9,845 nt of DNA from Desulfobacteraceae bacterium (GCA_030669265.1 DAOVDY010000013.1:1-9845), one strand, 5' to 3'. Positions 1 to 6,530 are shown, counted from the first letter of the stretch. Notes: a model not told the origin generated them from the sequence alone. Translations and numbers: made by a program.

Positions 1-10
1 TGATTTAAGA

Positions 11-48
11 AATAAAAAAGGGGTTACCGATAAAGCCGGTAGCCCCTT
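11..48 (-). terminator. Intrinsic terminator downstream of tRNA-Val
   Basis: Positions 20-29 pair with 37-46 to give a 10-bp stem (nine Watson-Crick pairs and one G-T) with a 7-nt loop (30-36). It can be extended by A19-T47 and A18-T48. Read on the minus strand, the stem is followed by six T residues (complement of 14-19) and then more AT-rich sequence. It lies about 10 nt beyond the CCA end of the tRNA, so it most likely ends the tRNA transcript. Confidence 0.85.
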
Positions 49-57
49 GATTTTACA

Positions 58-132
58 TGGTGGGCGGTGCGGGGTTTGAACCCGCGACTTCCACCGTGTG
101 AGGATGGCACTCTCCCGCTGAGTTAACCGCCC
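58..132 (-). tRNA. tRNA-Val (anticodon CAC), CCA end encoded
   Basis: On the minus strand the sequence folds as a full cloverleaf. The 7-bp acceptor stem is GGGCGGT with ACCGCCC (126-132 with 62-68). The D-stem is ACTC/GAGT. The anticodon stem is CCATC/GGTGG with loop CTCACAC, so the anticodon is CAC, which reads the valine codon GUG. The T-stem is GCGGG/CCCGC with loop TTCAAAC. The discriminator is A at 61, and a genomic CCA follows at 58-60. Because CCA is encoded, this tRNA would need the nucleotidyltransferase at 3864-6530 only for end repair. Confidence 0.95.
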
Positions 133-158
133 GAGTGTACACCTACAGATAAACTGAT

Positions 159-187
159 ACTATAGTAAAAAATTATTTGCAAATAAA
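159..187 (-). promoter_or_regulatory. Possible promoter of tRNA-Val
   Basis: The minus strand has a -10-like TATAGT (159-164), 17 nt from a weak -35-like TTTATT (182-187). Initiation would fall about 20 nt upstream of the mature tRNA 5' end. The -10 fits the consensus well but the -35 is poor. The tRNA could also be reached by readthrough from rluB, especially before the GxxExxY unit was inserted. Confidence 0.3.
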
Positions 188-188
188 A

Positions 189-200
189 TTAATCAAGCCC
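189..200. repeat. Left copy of 12-bp direct repeat flanking the GxxExxY unit
   Basis: TTAATCAAGCCC here is identical to 675-686. The two copies lie immediately outside the inverted repeats that bound the GxxExxY gene, as expected for a target-site duplication. This copy codes for nothing; the other copy is the end of rluB, which suggests the rluB end was duplicated by an insertion. Confidence 0.75.
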
Positions 201-204
201 GTTA

Positions 205-236
205 CTATTCAGCTACAAATTATCACTAATTATCAC
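205..236 (+). repeat. Left terminal inverted repeat of the GxxExxY unit
   Basis: Read inward from 205, this arm begins CTATTCAGCTAC and matches the reverse complement of 643-674 at 24 of 32 positions, 18 of the first 22. It contains a 10-bp-period direct repeat: AATTATCAC occurs at 218-226 and again at 228-236. The arm ends six bases before the gene's stop codon. Confidence 0.7.
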
Positions 237-242
237 GAACAA

Positions 243-650
243 TTATTTAACAATTCTTTTATATTCAAGTTTTTCTTTGGAAAAATTCAAGATAATTGCT
301 AAACGCAGGCCAGTTGCCTTCAAATAATTAAGGGTTTGAGCTATATGCGCATCAATAATCTTTTCTACAGATTTAATCTCTAAAATAACTTTATCCTCAA
401 CTAAAATGTCAGCATAATAGTTTCCAACTATTTCTTCTTCAAAGTATACAGTTATCGGCGCTTGTTGTTTTGCTTCAATGCTTTCTCTTCGAAATAATAC
501 CATAAGTGCATTTTCATATACTTTTTCTAAAAATCCATATCCTAATTTACTATGCGCTTTCATAGCAAGTCCAACAATTTTGTACGATAAGTCTTTATAA
601 AGAATTTCATTCCCGCCTGCCGGATGGCGGGCAGGTTCATTTGTGTACAT
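243..650 (-). CDS. GxxExxY protein (PDDEXK_3 family, nuclease-like fold)
   Basis: The protein has 135 aa from the ATG at 648-650, or 138 aa from a TTG at 657-659; neither has a clear Shine-Dalgarno. The family signature GFLEKVY (residues 42-48, counted from the TTG start) gives the GxxExxY name. Further on, D84 in YYADI and E94-I-K96 in ILEIKS form a PD-(D/E)XK-like arrangement, followed by the conserved AHIAQTLNYLK (104-114). The family is short and widespread in environmental bacteria, and its biochemical function has not been settled as far as I know. Residues 9-16 (PARHPAGG) come from a GC-rich palindrome and lie before the conserved core. The gene lies tail-to-head downstream of rluB within a repeat-bounded unit, so it looks acquired and is probably not functionally tied to its neighbours. 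Family assignment is confident; any nuclease activity is inference from fold. Confidence 0.88.
   Translation of the reverse strand: MYTNEPARHPAGGNEILYKDLSYKIVGLAMKAHSKLGYGFLEKVYENALMVLFRRESIEAKQQAPITVYFEEEIVGNYYADILVEDKVILEIKSVEKIIDAHIAQTLNYLKATGLRLAIILNFSKEKLEYKRIVK
612..635. repeat. GC-rich palindromic insert within the GxxExxY coding sequence
   Basis: Arms CCCGCCTGCC (612-621) and GGCGGGCAGG (626-635) pair around a GGAT loop, with one mismatch and one G-T pair on the plus strand. Twenty of 24 bases are G or C, in clearly AT-rich surroundings. At 24 bp it is a multiple of three; it is read in frame and adds PARHPAGG to the protein ahead of the conserved domain. This resembles a dispersed palindromic repeat inserted in frame, but no second copy is in the window. 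Confidence 0.6.
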
Positions 651-674
651 TTGTGTCAATTCGTGGCTGAATAG
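643..674 (-). repeat. Right terminal inverted repeat of the GxxExxY unit
   Basis: Read inward on the minus strand from 674, this arm begins CTATTCAGCCACGAATT and matches the left arm. It also has a 10-bp internal period: on the plus strand CATTTGTGTA (638-647) is followed by CATTTGTGTC (648-657). Both possible start codons of the GxxExxY gene lie inside the arm, so translation initiation is part of the terminal repeat. Confidence 0.7.
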
Positions 675-686
675 TTAATCAAGCCC
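675..686. repeat. Right copy of 12-bp direct repeat (end of rluB)
   Basis: This copy is identical to 189-200. It is exactly the last three sense codons plus the stop of rluB (GGG CTT GAT TAA on the minus strand). rluB is therefore intact even though the unit abuts its stop codon. Confidence 0.75.
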
Positions 687-1421
687 AACTGATGTACGTA
701 AGGCCTTTACTTCCACATTTTTAAGGTGCCGGTATTTTCCAACCTTTAGGCCGCCTAAGTTAAGATTACCATACTCTATCCGAATAAGCTTTAGAGTTCT
801 ATGTCCCACAGCCTCAAACATCCTTCTTATCTCCCTTGATCTGCCCTCAAAGATCGTAATCCTTACTACACTTCTACCCTGTTGTGTCTCTATTATCCTC
901 ACACGAGCTGGATTAGTTGGCCCATCATCAAGAATAACACCCTTTTTTAATCTCTCAACTGACTTATCTGATATAGAACCTTCAACAATTACCTTATACG
1001 TCCTTGGGATATGGAATTTTGGGTGCATGAGCCTAAAGGCAAGCTCACCATCATTTGTAAGAATTAAGAGCCCGGAGGAATCAAAATCGAGCCGTCCTAC
1101 AGAATAAATCCTCTCCTTAACATCTTTAACCAGATCCCGGATGATAGGCCTTCCTTCCGGGTCGTGCAGGGTACTCACATAGCCGAATGGTTTATTTACA
1201 AGTAAATAGATTTTTTTCGGAGGATCAGGAATAGGGTGACCATCAACGTTTATTGAATCTACTCCCCATACTGCCTTTGAGCCAACTCTTTTCTCCACCT
1301 GCCCATTCACCGCTACAAGACCTAAAGATATAAGTTCATCGGCCCGTCTTCTGGAGGCAATACCAGCCATTGCAATAATCTTGTTTAAACGCTCCCTTTT
1401 TGTATCATCCTTCTTCTCCAT
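675..1421 (-). CDS. rluB: RluB-type 23S rRNA pseudouridine synthase
   Basis: This enzyme isomerises a uridine of 23S rRNA (U2605 in E. coli RluB) to pseudouridine. An N-terminal S4 RNA-binding domain (about residues 12-57, ERLNKIIAMAGIASRR onward) precedes the RsuA/RluB/E/F catalytic domain. That domain shows GRLDFDSSGLLILTNDGEL (110-128), whose D113 is the catalytic aspartate, and EGRSREIRRMF (193-203). Numbering is from a GTG at 1422-1424, which directly precedes the preferred ATG at 1419-1421. The start overlaps the end of scpB by 17 nt and AGGTG lies too close to act as a normal ribosome site, so translational coupling to scpB is likely. The last codons coincide with the 12-bp direct repeat of the GxxExxY unit. 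RluB, RluE, RluF and RsuA are hard to separate by eye; the scpAB neighbourhood supports RluB. Confidence 0.93.
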   Translation of the reverse strand: MEKKDDTKRERLNKIIAMAGIASRRRADELISLGLVAVNGQVEKRVGSKAVWGVDSINVDGHPIPDPPKKIYLLVNKPFGYVSTLHDPEGRPIIRDLVKDVKERIYSVGRLDFDSSGLLILTNDGELAFRLMHPKFHIPRTYKVIVEGSISDKSVERLKKGVILDDGPTNPARVRIIETQQGRSVVRITIFEGRSREIRRMFEAVGHRTLKLIRIEYGNLNLGGLKVGKYRHLKNVEVKALRTSVGLD

Positions 1422-1941
1422 CACCTAGCTCTTCTATCTCCTTTAGAGTGGGAAGGGAGGAGAGATCCTTTAAATCAAAGACCTCAAGAAACTTTTTTGT
1501 TGTACCATAGATAATTGGCCTGCCAGGCAGGGGCTTTCGGCCCACAATCCTAATCAATCCTTTTTTGAGTAACATCTTTAATATACCGCCTACCTCTACA
1601 CCCCGTAACCTTTCAATTTCTTGACGTATAATGGGTTGTTTATATGCAATAATAGTCAATGTCTCCAGTGCTGCCTTACTCAATCTGGATTGGGTTGACA
1701 TAAGCATATTGGCAATGTATGGCTTAAACTTTGGAAGAGAGCGGAACTGGTATCCTTCTGCTACCTCCTTGATAAGGAAGCTCCTTTTCATTGTTTCGTA
1801 TTCGTCTTTAAGCTCTTTGAGCACCTTCTTTATCTCTATAAGATCTTTCCCTGGAAGCAGGTCGCGGATCTGTCGAGGGGTTAAAGGTTCACTGGATGCA
1901 AAAAGAAGAGATTCTACTATTAATTTTAAGTAATTATCCAT
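1405..1941 (-). CDS. scpB: Segregation and condensation protein B (ScpB)
   Basis: ScpB dimerises and binds the ScpA kleisin to regulate the SMC ATPase ring that organises and segregates the chromosome. At 178 aa it has the usual length. It opens with the first winged helix (IVESLLFASSEPLTPRQI, about residues 8-25). The second winged helix holds the hallmark SKAALETLTIIAYKQPIIRQ (88-107), then EIERLRGV and the wing around GRPIIYGTTKKFLEVF. The C-terminal tail is acidic. It lies downstream of scpA, but the gap is 144 nt and filled by a heptamer array, instead of the tight junction usual for this pair. The ribosome site is weak (AGG about 8 nt upstream of the ATG). The 3' end overlaps rluB. Confidence 0.95.
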   Translation of the reverse strand: MDNYLKLIVESLLFASSEPLTPRQIRDLLPGKDLIEIKKVLKELKDEYETMKRSFLIKEVAEGYQFRSLPKFKPYIANMLMSTQSRLSKAALETLTIIAYKQPIIRQEIERLRGVEVGGILKMLLKKGLIRIVGRKPLPGRPIIYGTTKKFLEVFDLKDLSSLPTLKEIEELGDGEEG

Positions 1942-1955
1942 AAGAAGTGCCTAAA

Positions 1956-2033
1956 ATTACTGGATACTAGATGCTTGATCCTTGATGCTGGATGTGTCAA
2001 ATATCCAGTAGCCAGTATCAAGTAACGAGTACG
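1956..2033. repeat. Inverted array of heptamers (consensus GATRCTT) between scpA and scpB
   Basis: On the plus strand, five contiguous 7-mers run from 1963 to 1997: GATACTA, GATGCTT, GATCCTT, GATGCTG, GATGTGT. A weaker unit (ATTACTG) precedes them at 1956-1962. After a single base (1998), five 7-mers of the same family run on the opposite strand from 1999 to 2033: GATATTT, GCTACTG, GATACTG, GTTACTT, CGTACTC. The array is symmetric about 1998 and can fold locally, for example CTGGAT (1988-1993) with ATCCAG (2003-2008). It fills most of the gap inside what is usually a tight gene pair. A related array lies at 9695-9729. Confidence 0.8.
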
Positions 2034-2085
2034 ACAAAACTAAAAAAACAAGTACTGAAAGATGATAGCTAACATAACTGAACGG

Positions 2086-2787
2086 TTACTTTATTGCCTC
2101 AAGCATTATATCGCTACTTTCTTTGCCCTGAAAAACATTGACGAAGCCAGTTCTTACCAGTTCAAGTAAGGCTAAAAAGGTTGCGATCATTTCTGAAACA
2201 GATTCCATTGTAGAGAACAGGTCACCAAGCAAAAGATTTTTTTTCTCTTTTAATATCCTTATTATTTCAATCATCTTTTTCTTAACAGACCATGATTCAG
2301 CGCTGAATTTAAGAACTATACCAGGATGTTTTTTCCTTATAACCTTTTTAAAGGCATCCATCAAATCATAAAGGGTAACCTTTGTTGTAGCAATATCTTC
2401 TTCCCCTCTTTTTATTTCAATGCCTCTTTTGAAAACATCTCTATAGAGAACATCCCTGGATGTTAATTCATTAGCTGCATCTTTAAGCTGCATATATTCC
2501 GTGAGGGAACGTACAATTTCCTCCCTAGGGTCCTCTATTTCCACTAAATCATCTTCTTGTTTTGGAAGAAGCATTTTGGATTTGATGTGCATCAGGGTAG
2601 ATGCCATGACCAAAAAATCACCGGCAACATTAATGTCTAAGGCCCTCATAAGGTCGAGATATTCAAGATATTGATCGGTGATGGTGGCTATGGGTATATC
2701 TGAGATTTCTACCTCATTTATTTTTATCAGGTGCAGGAGTAAATCAAGTGGACCTTCAAATACCTCAAGTTTTGTCTTAAAGGTCAT
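2086..2787 (-). CDS. scpA: Segregation and condensation protein A (ScpA kleisin)
   Basis: ScpA is the kleisin that bridges the SMC heads and recruits ScpB in the condensin-like complex. The 233-aa protein begins with the family signature FEGPLDLLLHLIK (10-22), followed by EISDIPIATITDQYLEYL, the part that binds the SMC neck. The middle is charged and helical (ASTLMHIKSKMLLPK, then an acidic linker). The C-terminal region (about 165-225) is the winged helix that binds the SMC cap. Length and order match the family. Its ATG is only 2 nt after the trpS stop codon, so it is almost certainly co-transcribed and coupled with trpS. The best purine-rich stretch (GAGAGAGG) lies about 18 nt upstream inside trpS, which is far. 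Confidence 0.96.
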   Translation of the reverse strand: MTFKTKLEVFEGPLDLLLHLIKINEVEISDIPIATITDQYLEYLDLMRALDINVAGDFLVMASTLMHIKSKMLLPKQEDDLVEIEDPREEIVRSLTEYMQLKDAANELTSRDVLYRDVFKRGIEIKRGEEDIATTKVTLYDLMDAFKKVIRKKHPGIVLKFSAESWSVKKKMIEIIRILKEKKNLLLGDLFSTMESVSEMIATFLALLELVRTGFVNVFQGKESSDIMLEAIK

Positions 2788-2789
2788 AA

Positions 2790-3773
2790 TTAAATTTTAA
2801 CAACCTCTCTCACCTCTTCCATCGTATTTTTGGCAATTTTACGCGCCTTATTATTACCTTCATCAATAATATTGTCTATAATTTTAGGATTGGCCTCTAA
2901 TTTTCTTATCTTTTCCCTTATCGGTTCTAAGGCCTTATTTAAGTTAGCTGCCATTTTCTTCTTGCAGTCCACACAGCCTATGGACGCGTTTTTGCAGCCC
3001 TCCTCTATCTCTTTAACGGTTTTTTTATCAGTATATAACTCATGAAAGGTAAAAACATTGCAGAAATCAGGTCTGCCAGGATCAGACCTTCTGGCCCTCT
3101 GAGGATCGGTAATCATATCTGCCACTTTTTTATTCACTATTTCCTTTGCGTCAGATATAAATATAGCGTTTTTATAACCTTTACTCATTTTCCTCCTATC
3201 TATGCCAAGTATTTTTGCCTCTGGCGTTAGTAGGGTATCTGGCAAAGGAAAAATATTTGAATAGAAATAATTGAAACGGCGGGCTATCTCCCGTGTCAAT
3301 TCAACATGAGGGCTCTGATCCTCTCCTACAGGCACACCATTTGCTTTATACATCAAGATATCTGCCGCCTGCAGAACTGGATAGCCCAAAAATCCATAGG
3401 TATAAAGATTCTTTTGAGACATCTCCGTAAGCTGCTCTTTATATGTAGGGTTTCTTTCTAGCCATGAAAGTGGCGTTACCATTGAAAAAATCAGATGAAG
3501 CTCTGCATGTTCTTTTATGCTTGACTGGACAAAAAAAACTGATTCTTCAGGGTCGAGGCCAATTGCAATCCAGTCTATGATTATACCCCTCGTGCTCTCT
3601 TTAATGATCTCTGTGTGTTCATATTCACTTGTTAAGGCATGCCAATCAGCGATAAAGTAAAAACAGTGATAGTCCTTTTGAAGGGAGCGCCAGTTATTCA
3701 AGGCTCCATGAACGTGTCCAAGGTGAAGTCTCCCGGTTGGTCTCATACCGCTGACAATTCTCTTCTTCTCCAT
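2790..3773 (-). CDS. trpS: Tryptophanyl-tRNA synthetase with Cys4 iron-sulfur motif
   Basis: This is a class I synthetase that charges tRNA-Trp with tryptophan using ATP. At 327 aa it has normal bacterial length. The HIGH motif is HLGH (17-20, in MRPTGRLHLGHVHGAL) and the KMSKS motif is KMSKG (195-199). The tRNA-binding C-terminal region carries four cysteines, C238, C260, C267 and C270, spaced C-x21-C-x6-C-x2-C. This is one residue short of the C-x22-C-x6-C-x2-C pattern that binds a [4Fe-4S] cluster in Thermotoga maritima TrpRS. The ATG has a strong site, GGAGGA, 7 nt upstream. The 90-nt gap upstream (3774-3863) could hold a weak promoter (TTTAAG-N17-TATATA on the minus strand), so trpS may begin a transcript as well as be reached by readthrough. 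Confidence 0.97.
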   Translation of the reverse strand: MEKKRIVSGMRPTGRLHLGHVHGALNNWRSLQKDYHCFYFIADWHALTSEYEHTEIIKESTRGIIIDWIAIGLDPEESVFFVQSSIKEHAELHLIFSMVTPLSWLERNPTYKEQLTEMSQKNLYTYGFLGYPVLQAADILMYKANGVPVGEDQSPHVELTREIARRFNYFYSNIFPLPDTLLTPEAKILGIDRRKMSKGYKNAIFISDAKEIVNKKVADMITDPQRARRSDPGRPDFCNVFTFHELYTDKKTVKEIEEGCKNASIGCVDCKKKMAANLNKALEPIREKIRKLEANPKIIDNIIDEGNNKARKIAKNTMEEVREVVKI

Positions 3774-3863
3774 TTTTTAGTCCTCCAGGTGTGTATCTCA
3801 ACTATCAATATATATGTTCACGGTTTTCGTCCTTAAAGTGTATTTTGAGTACTCCATGAATGA

Positions 3864-6530
3864 TTACCTATCAATTAGATGCCCAAATCTATTATTCACA
3901 AACTTAATCTCATCTTCCCTCGTGCTTATATCACCCTCCAGCTTGGCTTCTAGAATGCTTTGAAATATCTCCTTGAAAAGTAAACCAGGTTTATAACCCA
4001 TATCAATGAGATCTTTGCCCTTTATAAAAATTTTTGTTCCTTTAAGTTTAGTAAAAAAGGTGGATATGGATCTCTTTATCTTTTCGCTTTTAGTCTTGGC
4101 CATGCCATAAAGCAAGATCTCAGGAGAAAGAGGCGAGAGAATCCGATATAAAGAATAATTTTTCTTATCCTTTAGCCGAGAAAGTTCCTTTAAGGCCTGT
4201 CTTACCTCCTGACGATCGGAGAGCATGCTTAAAATCTCTTTATCTTGAGGCTGAATCCTCGTGATTAAATTATCCAAATCATCATCGCTTAAAGAAGAGG
4301 TTATACCTAAAAAATATACCTTCCATGGTTTATAGATAACACTAAGGTACAGGAGATTAAACCATACGAGAACCCCCTTTATTTCTTTGAGGACATTTTT
4401 TACCTCCTCGGTAAGTTTAAGCCCGGGTGAGATAATTTTCAGAAGATCATATCCATCCATCCTCTCTATTGCACCTATGGGATCCTCCTCCTTCAAAATT
4501 AGTTTCAGCTCTATAAAGAGTCTTTGTCCAGAGAGGTTCTCAAAGCAATTTATATTTACAGCATTTCGAATCAGGCTTTCCGTAAGTTTCCCTATTTTAA
4601 ATCCAAAACGCTGTTCAAATCTAATTGCCCTAAAAATTCTTGTAGGGTCTTCAATAAAACTAAGGTTATGAAGTACCCTTAAAACACGCTCTTTAATATC
4701 CCTCATGGCACCAAAATGATCTATAAGGGTACCATAATGGCCCTTATTAAGATGAACAGCCAGGGTATTGATGGTAAAATCTCTCCTGAAAAGATCTCTC
4801 TTTAAAGAACTTAACTTAACTACAGGCAGCGCAGCTGGTGATTCGTAATGCTCTATCCTCGCGGTGGCAACATCAATCTTAAAACCATCTGGCATAACCA
4901 GAACGGCAGTCCCGAATTTGGGATAACTCCTCACCTTGGCATCAAAATGATCGGCAAAGGTTTTAGCGAACTGGATACCATCTCCCTCTATAACGATATC
5001 CACATCAAAATTTTTCCTCTTTAAGACAACATCTCTTACAAGACCGCCCACAAGAAAGGCATTAAAATCTAGCTTATCTGCTGTCTCTCCAAGATGCTTT
5101 AGTAACTTTATTATTTTATTGGGCAGCCTTTCTTTGAGTAAATTCCCGATATTTTTTTCCCGAACAAACCTTGGAATTTCCTCTGAATCATAAAGAAACT
5201 GGGGTGTAGGGGATTTTTCTATCAAGATAGTTAAAAAATCTGTTCTTGTAATAACTCCGAGCAGCTTGCTGTCCTCTAATACTGGGAGGATTCTGACCTT
5301 GTTATTAATAATCAAATCCTGTATTTCATTCAAAGTAGTTTCAGGCTTTACATGGAAAAATTCTACATTCATATACTCTTTTACAGGCCTTTCCTCCAGT
5401 CCCAAAAAAACGGCTCTATCTACCATCGGTCTAGATATATATCCTTTAAGTTTTGTATTTTCATCAATCACCATCAACACATTAATATTGTAACTGGTTA
5501 ATATATCACCTGCCTCTTTGAGGGTAGCCTCAGGTAATATATGGATTGCAGGAGAGGTCATTATATCCTTAGCCAATCTCTCAAAGTTTATCCGGCTTAC
5601 AAGTAAGGTGTTAAGGTCTTCCTCAACCTGAATAAGTGTTTTGCCAATGATGGTAGCTGATGCGGCCTGAGGGTGTCCGCCACCATCAAATTCAAAAGCA
5701 ATCTCTGCAACATTAACGTCCGGAAGTCTGCTCCTGCCTACCAGATAGACCCTATTTTCCATCTGGGCAAGTGCAAATATAACGTTAAGGTTTTCCATTT
5801 CCATAAATTTTTGAACAAGAACGGCAAAATCACCTATATACCTATCGCTTTTGGTCTTGGCTATAACCACCTCTACACCATTGATAATGTTCTTAGTAGC
5901 AGAGGCCATCAAATCATTCAAAAGCCACACCTGTTCGGCGGTTAACTCTCTCGTTAACATATCAGAGATCGTATTAAGAGATGCCCCCTGCTCTAATAAC
6001 CAGGCAGCAGACTCATGATCCTCTGCTTTTGTAGAAGAATAGGTAAAAGAGCCAGTATCTTCATAGATACCAAGCGACATCAAGGTTGCTTCATCAGGAG
6101 AAATTTTGATGCCCTTTTCTCTTATTATTGCTGTCAAAATGGATGTGCCTGCCCCAAGTTCTCGGATAAGTTCAAAATCACCCTTGATATCATCATCAGA
6201 TGGGGGATGATGATCATAGATATGTATCTCCAAATCACTCCTGTCTAAGAGTTTTTTAAATTTGCCGATCCGTTTTTTTTGACGTGTGTCAACCAGGATA
6301 AGTTTTCTGATTGCATTAAAATCAACATCTTTTATGCGTAAAAAATCAAAAAGATACGAACTTGTATGCAGAAAGAAATTCCTCAAGTTTTTTTCCTGGG
6401 CACCAGGAAATACCATTTTTGCCTCAGGATAAAGCTTTTTGGCAGCCAGCATAGATGCCAAGGCATCAAAGTCAGCATTCATATGGGTGGTTATTACTTC
6501 CATTTTCTTTTCTGATGCCTCCGACGCCAT
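3864..6530 (-). CDS. Multidomain DHH-CBS-tRNA nucleotidyltransferase (A-adding / CCA-adding type)
   Basis: The protein has 888 aa and three functional parts. (1) A DHH phosphoesterase core with HMNADFDA (16-23), VDTR (80-83) and the DHH triad YDHHPP (105-110), then a DHHA1 domain with GGGHPQAAS (283-291). (2) Two CBS repeats (about 320-375 and 383-438), which in other proteins sense adenine nucleotides. (3) A class II tRNA nucleotidyltransferase: GG-LVRD (495-500), catalytic DVD (509-511), RRDFTIN (582-588) and EDPTR (627-631), followed by a helical body. I recall similar fusions in Geobacter-type genomes and in the A-adding enzyme of Aquifex aeolicus, so A-adding is as likely as full CCA-adding; the sequence alone does not decide. 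Start: the ATG at 6528-6530 has GAGG 8 nt upstream and overlaps the nuclease gene by 37 nt. An alternative ATG at 6501-6503 (residue 10, MEVITTHMNADFD) fits the family N-terminus better and leaves a 10-nt overlap, but its GGAGG is about 14 nt away. Confidence 0.93.
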   Translation of the reverse strand: MASEASEKKMEVITTHMNADFDALASMLAAKKLYPEAKMVFPGAQEKNLRNFFLHTSSYLFDFLRIKDVDFNAIRKLILVDTRQKKRIGKFKKLLDRSDLEIHIYDHHPPSDDDIKGDFELIRELGAGTSILTAIIREKGIKISPDEATLMSLGIYEDTGSFTYSSTKAEDHESAAWLLEQGASLNTISDMLTRELTAEQVWLLNDLMASATKNIINGVEVVIAKTKSDRYIGDFAVLVQKFMEMENLNVIFALAQMENRVYLVGRSRLPDVNVAEIAFEFDGGGHPQAASATIIGKTLIQVEEDLNTLLVSRINFERLAKDIMTSPAIHILPEATLKEAGDILTSYNINVLMVIDENTKLKGYISRPMVDRAVFLGLEERPVKEYMNVEFFHVKPETTLNEIQDLIINNKVRILPVLEDSKLLGVITRTDFLTILIEKSPTPQFLYDSEEIPRFVREKNIGNLLKERLPNKIIKLLKHLGETADKLDFNAFLVGGLVRDVVLKRKNFDVDIVIEGDGIQFAKTFADHFDAKVRSYPKFGTAVLVMPDGFKIDVATARIEHYESPAALPVVKLSSLKRDLFRRDFTINTLAVHLNKGHYGTLIDHFGAMRDIKERVLRVLHNLSFIEDPTRIFRAIRFEQRFGFKIGKLTESLIRNAVNINCFENLSGQRLFIELKLILKEEDPIGAIERMDGYDLLKIISPGLKLTEEVKNVLKEIKGVLVWFNLLYLSVIYKPWKVYFLGITSSLSDDDLDNLITRIQPQDKEILSMLSDRQEVRQALKELSRLKDKKNYSLYRILSPLSPEILLYGMAKTKSEKIKRSISTFFTKLKGTKIFIKGKDLIDMGYKPGLLFKEIFQSILEAKLEGDISTREDEIKFVNNRFGHLIDR

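Larger units (their letters stand above)
201..674. mobile_element. Putative small insertion cassette carrying one GxxExxY gene
   Basis: This 474-bp segment contains one gene (GxxExxY, minus strand). It is bounded by imperfect terminal inverted repeats (205-236 and 643-674) and enclosed by a perfect 12-bp direct repeat (189-200 and 675-686). It separates rluB from the downstream tRNA-Val. No transposase is encoded, so if it is mobile it would be moved in trans or by an unknown route involving the GxxExxY protein. The repeat layout is read directly from the sequence; mobility is inference. Confidence 0.5.

Noticed and set aside
58..132. tRNA-Val as an integrase attachment site for the GxxExxY unit
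   Set aside because: No copy of the tRNA 3' end is seen at the other side of the unit, no integrase is present, and the duplicated 12 bp belong to the rluB end.
205..240. Short AT-rich direct repeats that could be taken for a CRISPR array
   Set aside because: The repeat is 9 bp at a 10-bp interval with only two copies, no spacers, and a matching inverted copy at the other end of the gene.
1631..1933. 100-codon plus-strand open frame across scpB
   Set aside because: It is wholly antisense to scpB, whose translation matches its family throughout; the product looks like an out-of-frame reading.
3639..3836. Small plus-strand open frame over the trpS start, with similar ones over other genes
   Set aside because: It lies opposite a well-conserved gene and has no ribosome site or recognisable protein features; such frames are antisense shadows.
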